Shown here: piece by piece, positions 61,272 to 64,000 of the stretch | Layout of the letters: every line of letters begins with the position of its first letter | How positions within the stretch are numbered: position 1 is the first letter of the stretch | NCBI GenBank assembly: GCA_040007035.1 | Contig: JBDTVU010000001.1 | Span: 1-64,000, forward strand | From: CAIWHR01 sp040007035 | GTDB lineage: Bacteria > Pseudomonadota > Gammaproteobacteria > Burkholderiales > Casimicrobiaceae | Length of the DNA: 64,000 nucleotides | Direction: 5' to 3' | The notes under the pieces: generated by a model | What the model saw: only the letters and a program-made list of their open reading frames with translations | Databases searched by the model: none | Told to the model about the DNA's origin: nothing | Made by a program: the position numbers and the translations under genes

Positions 61272-63155
61272 GTGCACTCGCCCAACCAGTTCGACCTGCT
61301 CCGCCAGCGCCGCTTCGCGCCGTTCTTCTGGACCCAGTTCCTCGGCGCCGGCAACGACAACGTCTTCAAGAACGCGCTGATCATCTTCGTCGCGTTCCAG
61401 GCGGCGAGCCTCACCACGCTCGACCCGAACGCCTTGGTGAACCTCGCCGGCGCCGTGTTCATCCTGCCGTTCGTGCTGCTGTCGGCGACGTCGGGCCAGC
61501 TCGCCGACAAGTACGAGAAGTCGCGGCTGATCCGCCTGATCAAGCTGTTCGAGATCGCGATCATGGCGATCGGTCTCGCCGGCTTCTGGCAGCAGAGCCT
61601 CGCGCTGCTGTTCGTCGCGCTGGCGCTGATGGGCGTCCACTCGACGCTGTTCGGCCCGGTCAAGTACGCGATCCTGCCGCAGCAGTTGCGCAACGACGAG
61701 CTGGTCGGCGGCAACGGGCTGGTCGAAATGGGGACGTTCGTCGCGATCCTTCTCGGCACGATTGCCGGCGGCCTGGTCGTCGCCGTCGCGCCCGGCGGGC
61801 CGGTGCTGGCGGGTGCGCTGACCATCGCCGTCGCCGTCGCCGGATACGCGGTGAGCCGCGCGATCCCGCTCACGCCCGCCGTCGATCCGAACCTCGCGAT
61901 CAACTGGAACCCGTTCACCGAGACCTGGAAGAACGTCCGCTTTGCGCAGGACAACCGCGTCGTCTGGCTGTCGATGCTGGGGATTTCGTGGTTCTGGTTC
62001 TACGGCGCGACGTTCCTCGCTCAGTTCGCCGGATTCTCCCGCGACGTGCTGGGCGGGAACGAACAGGTGGTGACGTTCCTGCTGGCGCTGTTCTCGGTCG
62101 GCATCGGCATCGGGTCGTTGCTGTGCGAGCGGCTGTCCGGGCGCAAGGTCGAGCTGGGGCTGGTGCCGTTCGGCTCGATCGGGCTGACGCTGTTCGCAGT
62201 AGACCTGTGGTTCGCCAGCAGCGGGCTGCGGGCGTCCTCGCTCGCGGGCCTCGACGCGTTCTTCGCCCGGCCGGCGCACTGGCGCGTCGCCGCCGACCTG
62301 GTGCTGATCGGCCTGTTCGGCGGCTTCTACATCGTGCCGCTGTACGCGCTGATCCAGGAACGGTCGGCGCCGTCGCACCGGTCGCGGATCATCGCCGCGA
62401 ACAACATCCTCAACGCGCTGTTCATGGTCGCCTCGGCCGGCATCGCGATCGGGCTGCTGAAGGCGGGGTTGTCGATTCCCGATCTGTTCCTCGTCACCGC
62501 GATCATGAACGCGGCGGTGGCGCTGTTCGTGTACGGGCTGGTGCCCGAGTTCCTGATGCGCTTCCTCGCGTGGCTGCTGATCCACACGTTCTACCGCGTC
62601 GACAAGGAAGGGCTTGACCACATTCCGGACGAGGGGCCCTGCATCGTCGTCTGCAACCACGTGAGCTTCGTCGACGCGATCGTCATCGCGGCGTCGGTGC
62701 GGCGCCCGATCCGCTTCGTGATGGACCACCGGATCTTCCGGATTCCACTGCTGTCGTTCATCTTCCGGACGATGCGGACGATTCCGATCGCGCCGGCGAA
62801 GGAGGATGCATCGATGAAGGACCGCGCGTTCGCTGCGGCCGCGCAGGCGCTCGCCGACGGCGAGATCGTCGGCATCTTCCCGGAGGGCAAGCTGACCGAC
62901 AGCGGCGAGCTGAACCCGTTCCGCCCCGGCGTCCAGCAGATGATCGCGACGACGCCGGTGCCCGTGGTGCCGATGGCGCTGCGCGGGCTGTGGGGCAGCT
63001 TCTTCAGCCGTTCGTGCGAGGGCAAGGCGTTCCGCCGGCTGCGCGGCGTCTTCTCGCGGATCGCGCTCGCCGTCGCGCCGCCGGTGCCGCCGGAGCAGGT
63101 GACGCTCGAAGGCCTGCAGGCGGCGGTGCTCGCGTTGCGCGGCGACCGGCGCTGA
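61272..63155 (+). CDS. Lysophospholipid-transporter-like MFS domain fused to PlsC acyltransferase
   Basis: A 627-residue fusion. Residues 1-430 form a 12-helix major-facilitator domain like LplT (FFWTQFLGAGNDNVFKNALI; STLFGPVKYAILPQQLRNDE). Residues 440-627 form a 1-acyl-glycerol-3-phosphate acyltransferase domain with CNHVSFVDAIVI (NHx4D catalytic motif, near 460) and FPEGKLTDSG (near 535). It should flip and re-acylate lysophospholipids at the inner membrane. The AMP-ligase domain found in three-part Aas-type fusions is absent. GGAG precedes GTG 61272. The next gene starts 28 bp after its stop. Confidence 0.9.
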   Translation: MHSPNQFDLLRQRRFAPFFWTQFLGAGNDNVFKNALIIFVAFQAASLTTLDPNALVNLAGAVFILPFVLLSATSGQLADKYEKSRLIRLIKLFEIAIMAIGLAGFWQQSLALLFVALALMGVHSTLFGPVKYAILPQQLRNDELVGGNGLVEMGTFVAILLGTIAGGLVVAVAPGGPVLAGALTIAVAVAGYAVSRAIPLTPAVDPNLAINWNPFTETWKNVRFAQDNRVVWLSMLGISWFWFYGATFLAQFAGFSRDVLGGNEQVVTFLLALFSVGIGIGSLLCERLSGRKVELGLVPFGSIGLTLFAVDLWFASSGLRASSLAGLDAFFARPAHWRVAADLVLIGLFGGFYIVPLYALIQERSAPSHRSRIIAANNILNALFMVASAGIAIGLLKAGLSIPDLFLVTAIMNAAVALFVYGLVPEFLMRFLAWLLIHTFYRVDKEGLDHIPDEGPCIVVCNHVSFVDAIVIAASVRRPIRFVMDHRIFRIPLLSFIFRTMRTIPIAPAKEDASMKDRAFAAAAQALADGEIVGIFPEGKLTDSGELNPFRPGVQQMIATTPVPVVPMALRGLWGSFFSRSCEGKAFRRLRGVFSRIALAVAPPVPPEQVTLEGLQAAVLALRGDRR

Positions 63156-63182
63156 GCGGACGGCGCGGACAGGGAGACGGCG

Positions 63183-64000
63183 ATGTGGGCATTGATCGGA
63201 TTGTTCGTCGGCGTGGCCGCCGGCCATTACTTCGGCGGCGAGTGGGGCGCGGTGCTCGGCGGGCTCGCGGGATTCCTCGTCGGCGCCGTCGCTTCGGGCA
63301 ACCGGTCGCGCGCGGCGTACCGCAAGCCCGCCGGCGGACAGTCGTGGACGCCGATTGCGCCGGCGATGCGCGCCGACGCGGGATTGCCCGCGGAGCGCGC
63401 GTTGCGCGAGCGCGTCGCGGCGCTCGAAGCGCGGGTCGCGGCACTGGAGCGCGGCGAGGCGCCGGCCCACGGCGCCGCTGCGCTGCAGATCGGCACGGCA
63501 CCGCCATCGCCCGGAGAAAGCGAGGCGACGGCGCCGCCGCGTGAGATCGCGCCGGCCTGGAGGCAGGCGGTGGACGGCACGCTGCAGCCGGAATCGACGG
63601 CAGCGGTGTCCGCAACCACCGACGTGCAGGCGGCACCGCTGCCGGCGTCCGTCGAGGAGACGGCACCGGCCGCGCAGTGGGCCACTGCCGGGGCCACCGC
63701 CGAAGCCACGACCGGGCCTGCGATCGCGGACTCGCAGGCGTCCCCCGCGCCCGCGTACGGCGTGCCGCCACCGAATCCGCTGTGGGCATGGTTCACCGGC
63801 GGCAATGCGCTGACGCGAATCGGCGTCGTCGTGCTGTTCTTCGGCGTTGCGTTCCTGCTTCGCTATCTCGTCGAGCACTACACGATCCCGATCGAATGGA
63901 AGCTGGCCGGCGTCGCCGCGGTCGGCATCGCGCTCATCGGGATCGGCCTCGCCACGGCCGGTTCGCGGCCCGCGTACGGGCGGGCACTCGAGGGCGCCGG
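63183..64000 (+). CDS. DUF2339 membrane protein, N-terminal part
   Basis: Runs off the right edge; 272 codons are present. It opens with a Gly-rich hydrophobic helix (LIGLFVGVAAGHYFGGEWGA), then a short coiled coil (ALRERVAALEARVAALERGE) and a long Ala/Pro/Thr-rich linker. At about residue 200 the DUF2339 multi-helix region begins: WAWFTGGNALTRIGVVVLFF, FLLRYLVEHYTIPIEWKLAG and the start of further helices. Family proteins reach about 900 residues or more and have many membrane segments; their function is unknown. It follows the MFS-PlsC gene by 27 bp and may be co-transcribed. Confidence 0.85.
   Translation, partial: MWALIGLFVGVAAGHYFGGEWGAVLGGLAGFLVGAVASGNRSRAAYRKPAGGQSWTPIAPAMRADAGLPAERALRERVAALEARVAALERGEAPAHGAAALQIGTAPPSPGESEATAPPREIAPAWRQAVDGTLQPESTAAVSATTDVQAAPLPASVEETAPAAQWATAGATAEATTGPAIADSQASPAPAYGVPPPNPLWAWFTGGNALTRIGVVVLFFGVAFLLRYLVEHYTIPIEWKLAGVAAVGIALIGIGLATAGSRPAYGRALEGA

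Noticed and set aside
60294..63878. Minus-strand open frame of 1194 codons
   Set aside because: Only the last 264 codons are real (thyA, from 61088). The rest is antisense to the MFS-PlsC gene and the DUF2339 gene and shows no family motif.

Overview
The window is high in G+C and almost entirely protein-coding. Gene content and order point to a betaproteobacterium, probably Burkholderiales, Rhodocyclales or a relative. The supporting landmarks are recN-nadK-hrcA-hemH-grpE-dnaK-dnaJ, queA-tgt-yajC-secD-secF, a fused NarK1-NarK2 transporter, a DUF4212/VC_2705 symporter pair beside acsA, and a GlrK/GlrR-type two-component operon. No insertion sequence, prophage, integron or CRISPR array was seen.

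Layout. 1-5.4 kb: the start of a glutaminase gene, divergent from a large NAD-glutamate dehydrogenase. 5.4-7.9 kb (minus): a four-gene bufferin-type RiPP cluster (secreted Cys-rich precursor, DUF692/MNIO enzyme, partner protein, DoxX). 8.2-12.1 kb: a YbhP-like nuclease-family protein, cardiolipin synthase B and an Atm1-type ABC exporter. 12.3-16 kb: a PBP7-type peptidase facing recN and nadK. 16-22.9 kb: hrcA, an NTF2-like protein, hemH, then grpE, dnaK and dnaJ, with sigma-32-like promoters before grpE and dnaK. 23-31.5 kb: a MobA-like nucleotidyltransferase, narK with an FNR-type box, a periplasmic-binding-like protein paired with a GGDEF-EAL receptor, and class I fumarase. 31.8-39.7 kb: acetyl-CoA synthetase, two small unknowns, the symporter pair, a GST and purB. 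39.7-48.4 kb (minus): DedA, SecF, SecD, YajC, Tgt, a CTERM-type secreted protein, QueA, an ATP-grasp protein, a 51-codon ORF and tRNA-Leu(CAA). 48.6-51.3 kb: sulfatase, DUF4337, folA. 51.4-55.6 kb: histidine kinase, lipoprotein, sigma-54 activator, then a short sigma-54-type transcription unit. 55.8-64 kb: acyl-CoA ligase, cNMP-binding protein, AI-2E-family permease, HD protein, thyA, an MFS-PlsC fusion and the start of a DUF2339 protein.

The most striking signal is regulatory. Just downstream of the GlrR-like sigma-54 activator lie a perfect TGTC-N10-GACA dyad (55075-55092), a second near-match (55140-55157) and a near-consensus -24/-12 promoter (55268-55283). They precede a roughly 310-nt unit that ends in a strong intrinsic terminator at 55601 and carries a 55-codon ORF with no clear ribosome binding site. 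Two further TGTC-N10-type sites lie upstream of the CTERM-type gene inserted between queA and tgt. Together these suggest a small GlrR-like regulon whose local member is an undescribed small RNA or small protein.

Limits: functions come from reading motifs and recalling families. No alignment, HMM or structure calculation was run. Start codons were chosen from ribosome binding sites, overlaps and family start positions.
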